Assembly (NCBI GenBank): GCA_002399025.1
Contig: DHCV01000027.1
Coordinates: 12,149 to 76,148 of the forward strand
DNA from: Bacteroidales bacterium UBA4893
Lineage (GTDB): Bacteria; Bacteroidota; Bacteroidia; Bacteroidales; P3
Direction of reading: 5' to 3'
DNA length: 64,000 nucleotides
Shown: positions 43,254 through 51,931 of the stretch, piece by piece
Layout: every line of letters begins with the position of its first letter
How positions within the stretch are numbered: the first letter of the stretch is position 1
The notes under the pieces: model-generated
Told to the model about the DNA's origin: nothing
The model's input: only the letters and a program-made list of their open reading frames with translations
The model's database searches: none
Translations under genes and position numbers: made by a program

Positions 43254-45023
43254 TTAGAAACTAATCAAATAAGGTATTCTTGCTTGAACCCCTTTCATAT
43301 CAGATATGCTTTTTAGCTCCAAGAAGAATGAATAAGGCTTACCCAACTCTTTTGTAAATAGTTTCAACTCCACTTCTTGACCCATAGCACTGAAAATTTG
43401 CTCAGCAATATCCTTAGTCTTTGGTAGTGTAACAACTCCATAGTCTTGTATCTTAGCCTCTTTAGCAGCTATTTCAATAGATTTGTATAAACCTCCGAAC
43501 TCATCAACCAAGCCCAAATTCTTAGCATCCATTCCAACCCATACCCTACCTTTTGCAATGCTATCGATATATTGGAATGATTTATTTCTTCCTGTTGCCA
43601 CTCTATCCACAAAGTTATTATAAAATACGTCTATACTCTTTTGCATAATTGCTCTTGTATCGGTTGACATTGGTGCTACACCTGAAATAAAAACAGAATT
43701 TTTGTGGGTTTGAACCGTATCGAAACCTATTCCAATCTTATTTTTTAAGGCTTTTCCAAAATTAGGAATAACTCCAAACACTCCAATTGAACCGGTTATT
43801 GTTATTGGATTAGCAACTATCTTCTGAGCTCCACAAGCCATTTCATATCCTGCTGATGCAGCCACATCTCCCATAGAAACTATAACAGGTTTTATCTTAT
43901 TGGCTTTAATTACCTCATTAGTCATTTGTTCTGAAGCAATTGCATCTCCGCCTCCTGAGTTAATTCTAAGCACAATTGCCTTAATCCTACTATTCTCTAC
44001 TGCCCTTCTTAATTCTCTAACTATTGTCTCGCTTCCAATTGACAAATCTCCACTCTTTCCTTGTCCAACATCACCATAAGCATAAATAACAGCAATTTGA
44101 TCCTTTCCTTTAGGCATAATATCAACAATTGAACTCCTATACTTTCTATATTGAACCCAATTAACTTTCTTCAATTTCAAATCTTTCTTGATTTTTTCTT
44201 GAATATCTGTTCTAAATGTGAGATTATCAACATATTTATTCTTTAATGCATCTTCTGCCATAAAAGTTTCTAAATTTGATACATTTTTATTTAATGTTGA
44301 AATATCTATTTTTCTAGATTCTGAAATATTATTTGATATATAACCCCAAATTGAAGAAATATAAGCTTTGATTTGAGTTCTACTTGCCTCACTCATTTTG
44401 TTATTAACAAACATTTCGCCAGCGCTCTTAAAGTCATTATTTGCTGGACGAAGAAGTTCAACATCAATATCAAATTTGTTTAAAAGATCCTTAACGAACA
44501 TCACCTGACCACCAAGACCAGTAAGCTGTACGTGACCAACTGGATTAAGCGCAATCTCATCGGCAACTGTTGCTAAGTAATATGCGTTCTGAGTGTAGCT
44601 ATCGCTAAATGCATATATCTTTTTCTTTGACTCCTTAAAGCCTACTAAGGCATCTCTCATTTCTTGAACAGTTGCCCAACCATTTGCTTGAATTAGTGAT
44701 AAATCCAGCATAATGGCTTTAATCTTCGGATCTGCTTTTGCTTTATTGACAACTGCAATAAATTCAGTAAGTCCAATAGATGAACTAATATCAATATCAT
44801 CCTTATCTGCCATTAATAATGAAGAAAAATCAGATACTTCCCTATCATAAATAGGTTTGTCCAATTTAATTACCAATACAGAGTTATCATTGATTGTTGG
44901 AACGCTCTTGGTAGAAGACGCAATGATTGAAGTTCCAATAACAAAAAGAAGTACAATTATTAGTATGGTTGATAAAAACACTCCCAAGCAGGAAGCAAAC
45001 ATGAATTTGAAAAATTGTTTCAT
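43254..45023 (-). CDS. sppA: Signal peptide peptidase SppA, 67K type
   Basis: 589 residues, the long two-domain form. One N-terminal transmembrane helix (about 10-33, GVFLSTILIIVLLFVIGTSI). The first half-domain carries the catalytic Lys (PANNDFKSAGEMF, about residue 200). The second contains the nucleophile Ser in VSMGDVAASAGYEMACGA near 392 and VLRINSGGGDAIASE before it. It degrades cleaved signal peptides in the inner membrane. It begins 14 nt after the UpxY-like gene, in the same direction, so the two probably share a transcript. Confidence 0.95.
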   Translation of the reverse strand: MKQFFKFMFASCLGVFLSTILIIVLLFVIGTSIIASSTKSVPTINDNSVLVIKLDKPIYDREVSDFSSLLMADKDDIDISSSIGLTEFIAVVNKAKADPKIKAIMLDLSLIQANGWATVQEMRDALVGFKESKKKIYAFSDSYTQNAYYLATVADEIALNPVGHVQLTGLGGQVMFVKDLLNKFDIDVELLRPANNDFKSAGEMFVNNKMSEASRTQIKAYISSIWGYISNNISESRKIDISTLNKNVSNLETFMAEDALKNKYVDNLTFRTDIQEKIKKDLKLKKVNWVQYRKYRSSIVDIMPKGKDQIAVIYAYGDVGQGKSGDLSIGSETIVRELRRAVENSRIKAIVLRINSGGGDAIASEQMTNEVIKANKIKPVIVSMGDVAASAGYEMACGAQKIVANPITITGSIGVFGVIPNFGKALKNKIGIGFDTVQTHKNSVFISGVAPMSTDTRAIMQKSIDVFYNNFVDRVATGRNKSFQYIDSIAKGRVWVGMDAKNLGLVDEFGGLYKSIEIAAKEAKIQDYGVVTLPKTKDIAEQIFSAMGQEVELKLFTKELGKPYSFFLELKSISDMKGVQARIPYLISF

Positions 45024-45037
45024 AATGATTATTTGTT

Positions 45038-45565
45038 TTAATTGTTTTGTTTATTATTATCGTTTACTTTTTCAACTAATTGAAGTAATGATTTGTCTAA
45101 AGTAATTGTTAGATCAATACCTAAGGAATCAATGCTAACAGTAAAATTATTCTTAGCCTTTTTATGTTTAACCCTACCTACTAATCCTGCAAATCCCCCA
45201 TCAATAATCCTTACCATATCGCCAAGTTTCGGAGTAGTTTGAGACTGTATGTCAATCTCAATCTCCTTTTCTAACAAAAGCTTTATTGAATTAATTTGAT
45301 ATTCAGGAATAGGACAAGCCTTACCATTGAACCAAACAAACTTTACACATCCATTAATTTTCACTATTTCCCAAATATCTTTCTCTTCAATATTTGTAAA
45401 TATATAAGAAGGTATCAATGGTGTTTCAACTAACTTTTTCCTATCCTTCCATTGCCTTAGCACTTTTCTTAAAGGTAAATAGACCTCATATCCTCTTTTC
45501 AACAACTCTTTCTCGACAATCTTTTCCTTTCTTGGTTGAACATAAAGAGCAAACCAATTCTTCAT
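45038..45565 (-). CDS. UpxY/NusG-family transcription antiterminator, orphan
   Basis: 175 residues. The N-terminal NGN domain begins NWFALYVQPRKEKIVEKEL, with LIPSYIFTNIEEKD in the middle. The C-terminal KOW domain has GDMVRIIDGGFAGLVGRVKH. In Bacteroidota such NusG paralogues (UpxY) head capsular or exopolysaccharide operons and allow read-through of their long transcripts. Here the downstream gene is sppA and no glycan genes are near. The protein could also be a general specialised NusG paralogue. A perfect short palindrome (45595-45610) lies 30 nt upstream of the ATG. Confidence 0.88.
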   Translation of the reverse strand: MKNWFALYVQPRKEKIVEKELLKRGYEVYLPLRKVLRQWKDRKKLVETPLIPSYIFTNIEEKDIWEIVKINGCVKFVWFNGKACPIPEYQINSIKLLLEKEIEIDIQSQTTPKLGDMVRIIDGGFAGLVGRVKHKKAKNNFTVSIDSLGIDLTITLDKSLLQLVEKVNDNNKQNN

Positions 45566-45594
45566 ATAATTATTTTTACGCTATTCACATCATT

Positions 45595-45610
45595 AGTTTC
45601 ACATGAAACT
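45595..45610. promoter_or_regulatory. Palindrome in the UpxY leader
   Basis: AGTTTCA-CA-TGAAACT, two 7-bp arms around a 2-bp centre, 30 nt upstream of the UpxY-like ATG and 34 nt after hutU. It could be an operator or a small RNA hairpin; no U-tract follows. Confidence 0.4.
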
Positions 45611-45643
45611 CATAATGTAAGTAACTATGACTAAATAGAATTA

Positions 45644-47635
45644 TTAAAAAATACTATCAATTAAATTCTCATCAGCAATATTAGGAAGAGTAACCTTTAA
45701 TCTTGGTTCAACCTCCATAGCTCTCTTTATTGAAAAGATAGCACCTTCATTTCTTGCCCAACTTCTTCTTGAAATTCCATTATTAACATCCCAGAAAAGC
45801 ATATTTCTCAGTCTTCTTTCAGCATCATCAGAACCGTCAATAACCATTCCAAAGCCTCCATTTATAACTTCTCCCCATCCTACTCCACCTCCATTGTGCA
45901 AGGAAACCCATGTTGCTCCACGGAAACTATCTCCAATACAGTTTTGAACAGCCATGTCAGCAGTAAAAGAAGAACCATCATAAATATTGGAAGTTTCTCT
46001 ATAAGGACTATCGGTTCCTGAAACATCGTGATGATCTCTTCCCAAAACAATAGGAGCTGATATTCTTCCATCCTTTATTGCTTTATTGAATTCTGCAGCT
46101 ATTTTTGTTCTTCCTTCACTATCGGCATAGAGTATGCGTGCCTGAGAACCAACTACCAAATTATTTTCCTTAGCACCTTTAATCCATTGAATATTATCCC
46201 TCATTTGTTGCTGAATTTCAGCAGGAGATTCTTTTGCAATTTCCTCTAAAACCTCCATAGCAATATGATCACTAACATCTAAATCTTCACTTTTCCCAGA
46301 AGTACAAACCCAACGGAATGGACCAAAGCCATAATCAAAACACATAGGTCCCATAATATCCTGTACATAGGAAGGATAACGAAAAGAACCATCTTGATTC
46401 ATCACATCAGCCTTTGCTCGAGAGGCTTCCAATAGAAAAGCATTTCCATAATCAAAGAAATACATCCCCTTTGCAGTTAATTTATTAATTGCGGCAACAT
46501 GACGTCTCAAACTCTCTTGCACCTTTATCTTAAACTCTTCTGGTTTGTCTGCCATCATTATGTTTGACTCTTCAAAACTAACTCCTACGGGATAATAGCC
46601 ACCTGCCCAAGGATTATGAAGCGACGTTTGGTCGGAACCCAAATCTACTTTAATATCATTTTCTGCAGCAGACTCCCATAAATCAACCACATTACCCTGG
46701 TAAGCAAAAGATACTACTTCTTTATTTTTTCTTGCTACACTTACTCTTACCCAAAGTTCTTCTAAATTATCATAAACCTCATCAACCCATTTTTGATTAT
46801 GACGAGTGTGAGTAGCCTTTGGATTAATTTCTGCTGTTATTGAAACGCATCCTGCAATATTTCCAGCCTTAGGTTGAGCACCACTCATTCCACCTAAGCC
46901 AGCAGTAATAAATAACTTACCTCCAAGCCCATCATTATCAATCTTTCTTCCTGCATTCAAGACAGTTATGGTGGTTCCATGCACGATTCCCTGAGGTCCA
47001 ATATACATATAACTTCCAGCAGTCATCTGTCCATATTGAGAAACACCTAAAGCATTAAATTTTTCCCAATCATCTGGCTTTGAATAGTTAGGGATTACCA
47101 TTCCATTTGTAACAACAACTCTTGGAGCGTCCTTATGGCTTGGGTATAAGCCCATTGGGTGTCCAGAGTACATAACAAGAGTTTGCTCTTCAGTCATTTC
47201 AGCTAAGTATTTCATAGTTAGACGATATTGAGCCCAATTTTGGAATACAGCCCCATTTCCTCCATAAGTTATTAATTCGTGAGGGTGTTGAGCAACAGCA
47301 TAATCAAGATTGTTCTGAATCATTAACATAATGGCTGCAGCTTGTTTTGTCTTTGCTGGATACTCCTCAATATCTCTTGCATACATCTTGTAGTCAGGAC
47401 GATACCTATACATATAAATTCTTCCATAGGTATCCAATTCTTCCTTAAATTCCTTAGCCAATTCCTTATGAAACTTGGAATCAAAATATCTTAATGCATT
47501 CTTTAATGCTAATTTCTTCTCCTCTTTTGTAAGTATATCTTTTCTTTTAGGTGCGTGATTTACAGTGAAATCATATTCTTTTTTAGCTGGAAGATAATCA
47601 GGAATACCCTCCAAAATAGCTTGCTTGAATTCCAT
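45644..47635 (-). CDS. hutU: Urocanate hydratase
   Basis: Second step of histidine degradation: hydrates urocanate to imidazolone propionate using tightly bound NAD. 663 residues, the long form found in Bacteroidota. Recognisable segments are YGGNGAVFQNWAQYRLT, SGHPMGLYPSHKDAPRVVVTNGM, GYMYIGPQG-type GSYMYIGPQGIVHGTT, and VSLHNGGGVGWGEVINGGFG near the C-terminus. hutH, hutI and the formimino-glutamate step are not next to it. The lyase at 1440-2969 is of the tyrosine type, so this is a lone hut gene in the window. A good promoter lies upstream at 47700-47731. Confidence 0.95.
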   Translation of the reverse strand: MEFKQAILEGIPDYLPAKKEYDFTVNHAPKRKDILTKEEKKLALKNALRYFDSKFHKELAKEFKEELDTYGRIYMYRYRPDYKMYARDIEEYPAKTKQAAAIMLMIQNNLDYAVAQHPHELITYGGNGAVFQNWAQYRLTMKYLAEMTEEQTLVMYSGHPMGLYPSHKDAPRVVVTNGMVIPNYSKPDDWEKFNALGVSQYGQMTAGSYMYIGPQGIVHGTTITVLNAGRKIDNDGLGGKLFITAGLGGMSGAQPKAGNIAGCVSITAEINPKATHTRHNQKWVDEVYDNLEELWVRVSVARKNKEVVSFAYQGNVVDLWESAAENDIKVDLGSDQTSLHNPWAGGYYPVGVSFEESNIMMADKPEEFKIKVQESLRRHVAAINKLTAKGMYFFDYGNAFLLEASRAKADVMNQDGSFRYPSYVQDIMGPMCFDYGFGPFRWVCTSGKSEDLDVSDHIAMEVLEEIAKESPAEIQQQMRDNIQWIKGAKENNLVVGSQARILYADSEGRTKIAAEFNKAIKDGRISAPIVLGRDHHDVSGTDSPYRETSNIYDGSSFTADMAVQNCIGDSFRGATWVSLHNGGGVGWGEVINGGFGMVIDGSDDAERRLRNMLFWDVNNGISRRSWARNEGAIFSIKRAMEVEPRLKVTLPNIADENLIDSIF

Positions 47636-47699
47636 TTTATTTATATTTTATATTAATCTAAACCCTCATTCTAAGTAAAAATCTCTAATAATTAATCTA

Positions 47700-47731
47700 C
47701 AAAAGTACATAATTTATCCCATTTGCACAAA
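47700..47731 (-). promoter_or_regulatory. Promoter of hutU
   Basis: Minus strand: TTTG (47728-47731), 20-bp spacer, TACTTTTG (47700-47707), a textbook Bacteroidota -33/-7 pair, giving a leader of about 60 nt before the ATG at 47635. Confidence 0.7.
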
Positions 47732-47853
47732 GTTTATTCATGCTTCATAGAAAGAAAGTTTGGAAGAAACTCCTATTTTTTTTTAACTTAAGCTTATTTT
47801 CAAAAAGTCATGTAAATATTTCTTTAAACTTAGATTAGTCTAAAAGGGAAAAT

Positions 47854-49125
47854 TTACTTCTTATATGAAGCAATAAAATCCTTTATGATATTACAGAAAT
47901 CAAGATGTTTTGTAAAGGAAAGTCCTTCTCCATTATCATAAATAGTATGATACTCATTATATTCGCATCCAAAAGTAAAAAGAAAGAAGGCTGGAACTCC
48001 TTTTTGAACAAAAGGACAATGATCGGAATTGCAACTCTCCCCTCCAATCCTTATTTCATTAAAATATCTCTTCGTTTCATTAATTTCTTTCATCGTTTTA
48101 GAAGCATCAAACTCCTTTTCACCATTAATAAGTGCAATACCTCCCGACCCTGTTCCACACATATCCATATTGAATAGGAATTTAACTTTTGTCAAATCTA
48201 TTAAAGGGTTTTCAGCAGCGAATTTAGAGCCTAAAAGTCCTATTTCTTCGGCAGTTGTGAAAATAAAAACTATAGAATAATCGGAAGGGTTTTGGGAGTA
48301 GTATTTAGCCAAGTCGAGCAGCACAGCAACACCTGAGGCATTATCGTTAGCACCTGGGAAAAAACAATCTTCTCCAATTTTACCAAGATGATCGTAATGA
48401 GCAGTAAACACATAAAAACTATCTTTATGTACCTTACCCTCAACCATTCCCCATACATTTTGAGTTTCATAATCTTCTACCCAATTAGATTTAATTGATA
48501 GTTCCAAGTAGTCAATCTTCTTACTAAACTCTTTATCTTTGAGCATAATGATAGGAAAGTTATACTTTAATCTTCCGGAGAAGAATTGCATCTTATCACA
48601 ATTCTGAATAATAAAAATTTGAGGAGAAATTTCTTTTTCATTTAATAGTCTTATTAAGCTATGAACTTTCACATAATCAACTTCTTTCACATCAAATAAA
48701 AGAACTTTACCATTGTATTTTTCTAAATTTTCTAAATCTTTTTCTTTCGAAAAATCTATTTTTATTGGCTTTACATTTTTTATTTTAAGCTCAACAGTTG
48801 GTGAAGAGCCATAAACTAAAAACTCTTCTCCTAATTTCAAATATGAACTATTGATTGAATGAAGCTTAAGAGTTGAAGAAAGAATATTATTTACATTTAT
48901 TGGGAGCTTTTGTTGATATGGATAATTCATTATAGACTTAAGTCCACTCTTCACAAGCTCTCTTTCAATGAAATTTGCAGCTTTTCTGTCTCCATCTTCT
49001 TGATATCCCCTACCCTTAAATTCTTTTGAAATTAGAGAGTCTAAACAATAATGTGCATACTTATATGATTGTGCATTTAGAAAATTAGTTACTATAATAA
49101 ATAGTATTAAAAGTTTAGTTTTCAT
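47854..49125 (-). CDS. Secreted M28-family zinc peptidase
   Basis: 423 residues. Signal peptide MKTKLLILFIIVTNFLNAQ. A short N-terminal and PA-like region is followed by the M28 aminopeptidase domain. The metal ligands are in FTAHYDHLG (His/Asp), PGANDNASGVAVLLDLAKYY (bridging Asp), FIFTTAEEIGLLGS (catalytic Glu and Glu ligand), FNMDMCGTG (Asp) and a late HxH-type ...YNEYHTIYDNGE. This is a complete di-zinc site. Probably a periplasmic or secreted aminopeptidase. It lies 4 nt after the DUF6973-like gene and forms a two-gene operon with it. Confidence 0.92.
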   Translation of the reverse strand: MKTKLLILFIIVTNFLNAQSYKYAHYCLDSLISKEFKGRGYQEDGDRKAANFIERELVKSGLKSIMNYPYQQKLPINVNNILSSTLKLHSINSSYLKLGEEFLVYGSSPTVELKIKNVKPIKIDFSKEKDLENLEKYNGKVLLFDVKEVDYVKVHSLIRLLNEKEISPQIFIIQNCDKMQFFSGRLKYNFPIIMLKDKEFSKKIDYLELSIKSNWVEDYETQNVWGMVEGKVHKDSFYVFTAHYDHLGKIGEDCFFPGANDNASGVAVLLDLAKYYSQNPSDYSIVFIFTTAEEIGLLGSKFAAENPLIDLTKVKFLFNMDMCGTGSGGIALINGEKEFDASKTMKEINETKRYFNEIRIGGESCNSDHCPFVQKGVPAFFLFTFGCEYNEYHTIYDNGEGLSFTKHLDFCNIIKDFIASYKK

Positions 49126-49129
49126 ATAT

Positions 49130-49741
49130 TTAGTTATTTGTTTGTATTAAAACACGTTCATTTACCCAGTTTTTCATCCAAATTTCCTTGTTAATTATCA
49201 TGTTATCAGTATTTAAGCTATTACCCTTAAGGTCTTTTTTAATCTTTCTTGCATTTCCTTCTTTTATCTGATAACCAATCTCTTGTATTAGATGTTCATC
49301 ATTAGTATTTCCAATTTTCAAAAACACAAAAATCCCTACCTCATTATTAAATTTATCCATCCACTCCCCTGCTCTATCGTATCCAGAATTTCTTTTCTTG
49401 TAAAAGACCTTTTTATTATAGGACTCATAAATATTACCAAATCTTCTTGCCTTCTCAACTCCAATTTTACTTGAAAGCTTGTACATTAGATAGATATGCC
49501 TAAAGGCATCTTGTTCTCCTTCGGAAAAATTAGAATTTAAGTAACTTATATTTAATTGTTTATTTGAAAAACTACTTACCTGTTTAGATACTTTCTTTAC
49601 TTTCAGAGATGAATTTGGATTTGATAATATCCATACTTTATCCTTAAAATCTAAACTCCAAAAAATCTTATTAAAATTTTGAGAAAAACTATTATGAAAA
49701 AAAAATACAAAAATAATAACAGTAAAAATTTTATTCTTCAT
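49130..49741 (-). CDS. Exported DUF6973-like protein
   Basis: From the ATG at 49741 (203 residues), chosen because it gives a clean signal peptide MKNKIFTVIIFVFFFHNSFS; an ATG ten codons upstream is possible. The middle reads SEGEQDAFRHIYLMYKLSSKIGVEKARRFGNIYE, and near the C-terminus DEHLIQEIGYQIKEGNARK. The pattern EQDAFRH...A...G is reminiscent of DUF6973, a domain also found in wall-associated or toxin-like contexts. No catalytic role is known to me. It is 4 nt upstream of the M28 peptidase gene. Confidence 0.68.
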   Translation of the reverse strand: MKNKIFTVIIFVFFFHNSFSQNFNKIFWSLDFKDKVWILSNPNSSLKVKKVSKQVSSFSNKQLNISYLNSNFSEGEQDAFRHIYLMYKLSSKIGVEKARRFGNIYESYNKKVFYKKRNSGYDRAGEWMDKFNNEVGIFVFLKIGNTNDEHLIQEIGYQIKEGNARKIKKDLKGNSLNTDNMIINKEIWMKNWVNERVLIQTNN

Positions 49742-50023
49742 TGGGATTTTTTTCTGAACTTTTTCTATCAAAAATTATTTTTCAAATTTCTTTACTCAAA
49801 TTTGCTAATAAATTTTAACTATTCTTAACTATTATAGTTTATACTTTGTCAATCTAATAGAAAATTTTCAATTCTCAATGTTAAAAAACAAAAAAATTAT
49901 CCTCAAATATACTATAATAATTATCTGTTTACTACGGGTTTAAACTATGAATTAAATGTTAAAATCTATAATTATTTGTTGTATTATTTTCTTTCAATTT
50001 TTCAATTTTGGAAGAAAAAATAC

Positions 50024-50971
50024 CTATTTTATCAATCCTAATTCTTTTGAAATATCAAGCATCTTAATTATTGGTTTTTTTGCACTCTCAATTAATTCGT
50101 CATTCAAAATAATTTCAAATTTTTCCTCCTCAAGTGAAGCAAGAACCTTATCAATAGTATTAAGTTTCATATATTGACAATCATTACAAGCACAACTTTC
50201 ATCCTGAGTAACTACAATAAACTCCTTATTTGGATTATCCTTCTTAAGTTGGTGTACAATCCCTGATTCTGTGGCAACTAAGAATTTTTTATTATCACTA
50301 TTCTTAACATAATTAATCATTGCTGAGGTTGAACCTACATAGTCAGCAATTTTCAATACAGCATCATTACATTCAGGATGAGCAATTAAGATAGCATCAG
50401 GATGTTCTAATTTTTGTTTTAATGTAAATTCTGCTGTCAATAATTCATGAACCTCACAAGTTCCATCCCAAAGAAGCATATCTCTTCCAGTTATTCTATT
50501 AATGTATCCACCTAAATTCTTATCAGGTGCAAATATAATTTTTTGTTCCTTTGGTATTGAGTTAACTATCTGAACTGCATTTCCAGAAGTACAAATTATA
50601 TCGGATAAAGTTTTTATCTTTGCACTACAGTTAATATAGGAAATAACTATATGATCAGGATTTTTTTCTTTGAATTTTCTAAACTCATCCTCAGGACAAG
50701 AATCTGCTAATGAACAACCTGCCTCTAAATCTGGAATTATTACTTTCTTCTTTGGATTAAGAATTTTGGCTGTTTCTCCCATAAAGTGAACACCACAAAA
50801 GAGAATTAAATCACTTTCAGCATCCTTTGCCTTATTTGCTAAATTTAAACTATCCCCTATAAAATCCGCAATATCTTGTATTTCTGGTATTTGATAATAG
50901 TGAGCAAGAATAATAGCATTCTTCTCTTCTTTTAACTTTAAAATTCTTTTTATTTTTTCTTCAGTAGTCAT
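50024..50971 (-). CDS. nadA: Quinolinate synthase
   Basis: Condenses iminoaspartate with dihydroxyacetone phosphate to quinolinate in NAD synthesis; needs a 4Fe-4S cluster. 315 residues, the usual length. Motifs: ILAHYYQIPEIQDIADFIGDSL at the N-terminus, FCGVHFMGETAKIL, a Cys in CSLADSCP, YINCSAKIKTLSDIICTSGNA, and the last cluster Cys in DESCACNDCQYMKLN. nadB and nadC are not in the window. It reads away from the AT-rich gap that is the origin candidate. Confidence 0.96.
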   Translation of the reverse strand: MTTEEKIKRILKLKEEKNAIILAHYYQIPEIQDIADFIGDSLNLANKAKDAESDLILFCGVHFMGETAKILNPKKKVIIPDLEAGCSLADSCPEDEFRKFKEKNPDHIVISYINCSAKIKTLSDIICTSGNAVQIVNSIPKEQKIIFAPDKNLGGYINRITGRDMLLWDGTCEVHELLTAEFTLKQKLEHPDAILIAHPECNDAVLKIADYVGSTSAMINYVKNSDNKKFLVATESGIVHQLKKDNPNKEFIVVTQDESCACNDCQYMKLNTIDKVLASLEEEKFEIILNDELIESAKKPIIKMLDISKELGLIK

Positions 50972-51465
50972 TTTTCTTTCGCTTAAATATATTAATACTT
51001 CTTTTTATAATAAATATAATGATTATTATAGCTTGTTAGTATGGTTGAAAACTAATATTAGATTTTTTTGTTTTATCCAAAAAGATAATTCACCAAACAA
51101 GTTCTTAAAAAGTTCTTATATCCTATTTCATTATTAATTAACTAAATAAATTGGTTATTAACAAATATAACAATATAAGTTTTGTTGATAAATATATTAT
51201 TGAATTCATATGATTTTTGTAGAAAACTCATTTGAAAACTTATTAATAAACCACCAATTTATCCACAAAATTATATCATATAAAATTGATAAACAAATTT
51301 TCAACAAAAAATAATTAGATACTAACAATTATATGTAATAATTTTATGGTTTGAAAAATAATTAGTTGCAAAATAATTAGTATTTTTGCTAAGTATATTT
51401 TGATTTTATTATCAAAGAATTAAAGGTTAGATAGAGTATTTACACAAATTTAAAGTTATCAACAT
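50972..51465. other. Candidate replication origin (oriC): AT-rich gap with DnaA-box-like 9-mers
   Basis: 494 bp without a gene, by eye the most AT-rich stretch of the window. DnaA-box-like sites: TTATCCACA at 51259-51267 (perfect), TTATCAACA at 51456-51464, its inverse TGTTGATAA at 51183-51191, TTATCCAAA at 51073-51081, TTATTAACA at 51155-51163 and TTTTCAACA at 51298-51306. Genes to the left run mostly leftward, and every complete gene to the right runs rightward up to mnmG, a gene often found near bacterial origins. No dnaA is in the window. Inference only, but the combination is suggestive. Confidence 0.5.
51381..51388 (+). promoter_or_regulatory. -7 box for the rpiB operon
   Basis: TATTTTTG, 77 nt before the rpiB ATG at 51466, inside the origin-candidate gap. 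Confidence 0.45.
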
Positions 51466-51918
51466 ATGACAAATAATTCAAAAATTATTCCCATAGGCTC
51501 CGACCATGCAGGCTATGAATTAAAGGAATATTTAAAGCAAGAACTCTCAAAATTAGGCTATAACCTTAAAGATTATGGAACTTTTTCATTAGATAGTTGC
51601 GATTATCCTGATTTTATTCATCCTTTGGCAAAGGATATTAATGATGGAGTTTATCCATTAGGAATAATTATGTGTGGAAGTGGTAATGGGGTTCAAATGA
51701 CTGCAAATAAATATATAAATGTTCGCTGTGCACTATGTTGGGAAGTGGAAATTGCTTCTTTGGCAAGACAACATAATGATGCTAATATTTGTTCATTACC
51801 TGCAAGATTTGTTAGTAGGGAAGAGGGTTTAAAGATTGTAAAAACATTCTTGGAAACACAATATGAAGGTGGAAGACATCAAAGAAGGGTAGAAAAAATT
51901 TCACAAATATTAAAGTAA
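51466..51918 (+). CDS. rpiB: Ribose-5-phosphate isomerase B
   Basis: Interconverts ribulose-5-phosphate and ribose-5-phosphate in the pentose phosphate pathway; cytoplasmic. 150 residues. IGSDHAGYELKEYL at the N-terminus, catalytic Cys in GIIMCGSGNGVQMTANK near residue 71, then the His-containing ASLARQHNDANI, and the C-terminal phosphate-binding Arg residues (EGGRHQRRVEKI). It starts an operon with the LUD/4Fe-4S gene (13 nt later) and deoC. Confidence 0.96.
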   Translation: MTNNSKIIPIGSDHAGYELKEYLKQELSKLGYNLKDYGTFSLDSCDYPDFIHPLAKDINDGVYPLGIIMCGSGNGVQMTANKYINVRCALCWEVEIASLARQHNDANICSLPARFVSREEGLKIVKTFLETQYEGGRHQRRVEKISQILK

Positions 51919-51931
51919 TTAGACCAAGTCT

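Noticed and set aside
45595..45610. Rho-independent terminator for the UpxY/hutU gap
   Set aside because: Stem is only 7 bp and no U-tract follows on either strand; kept only as a possible operator.
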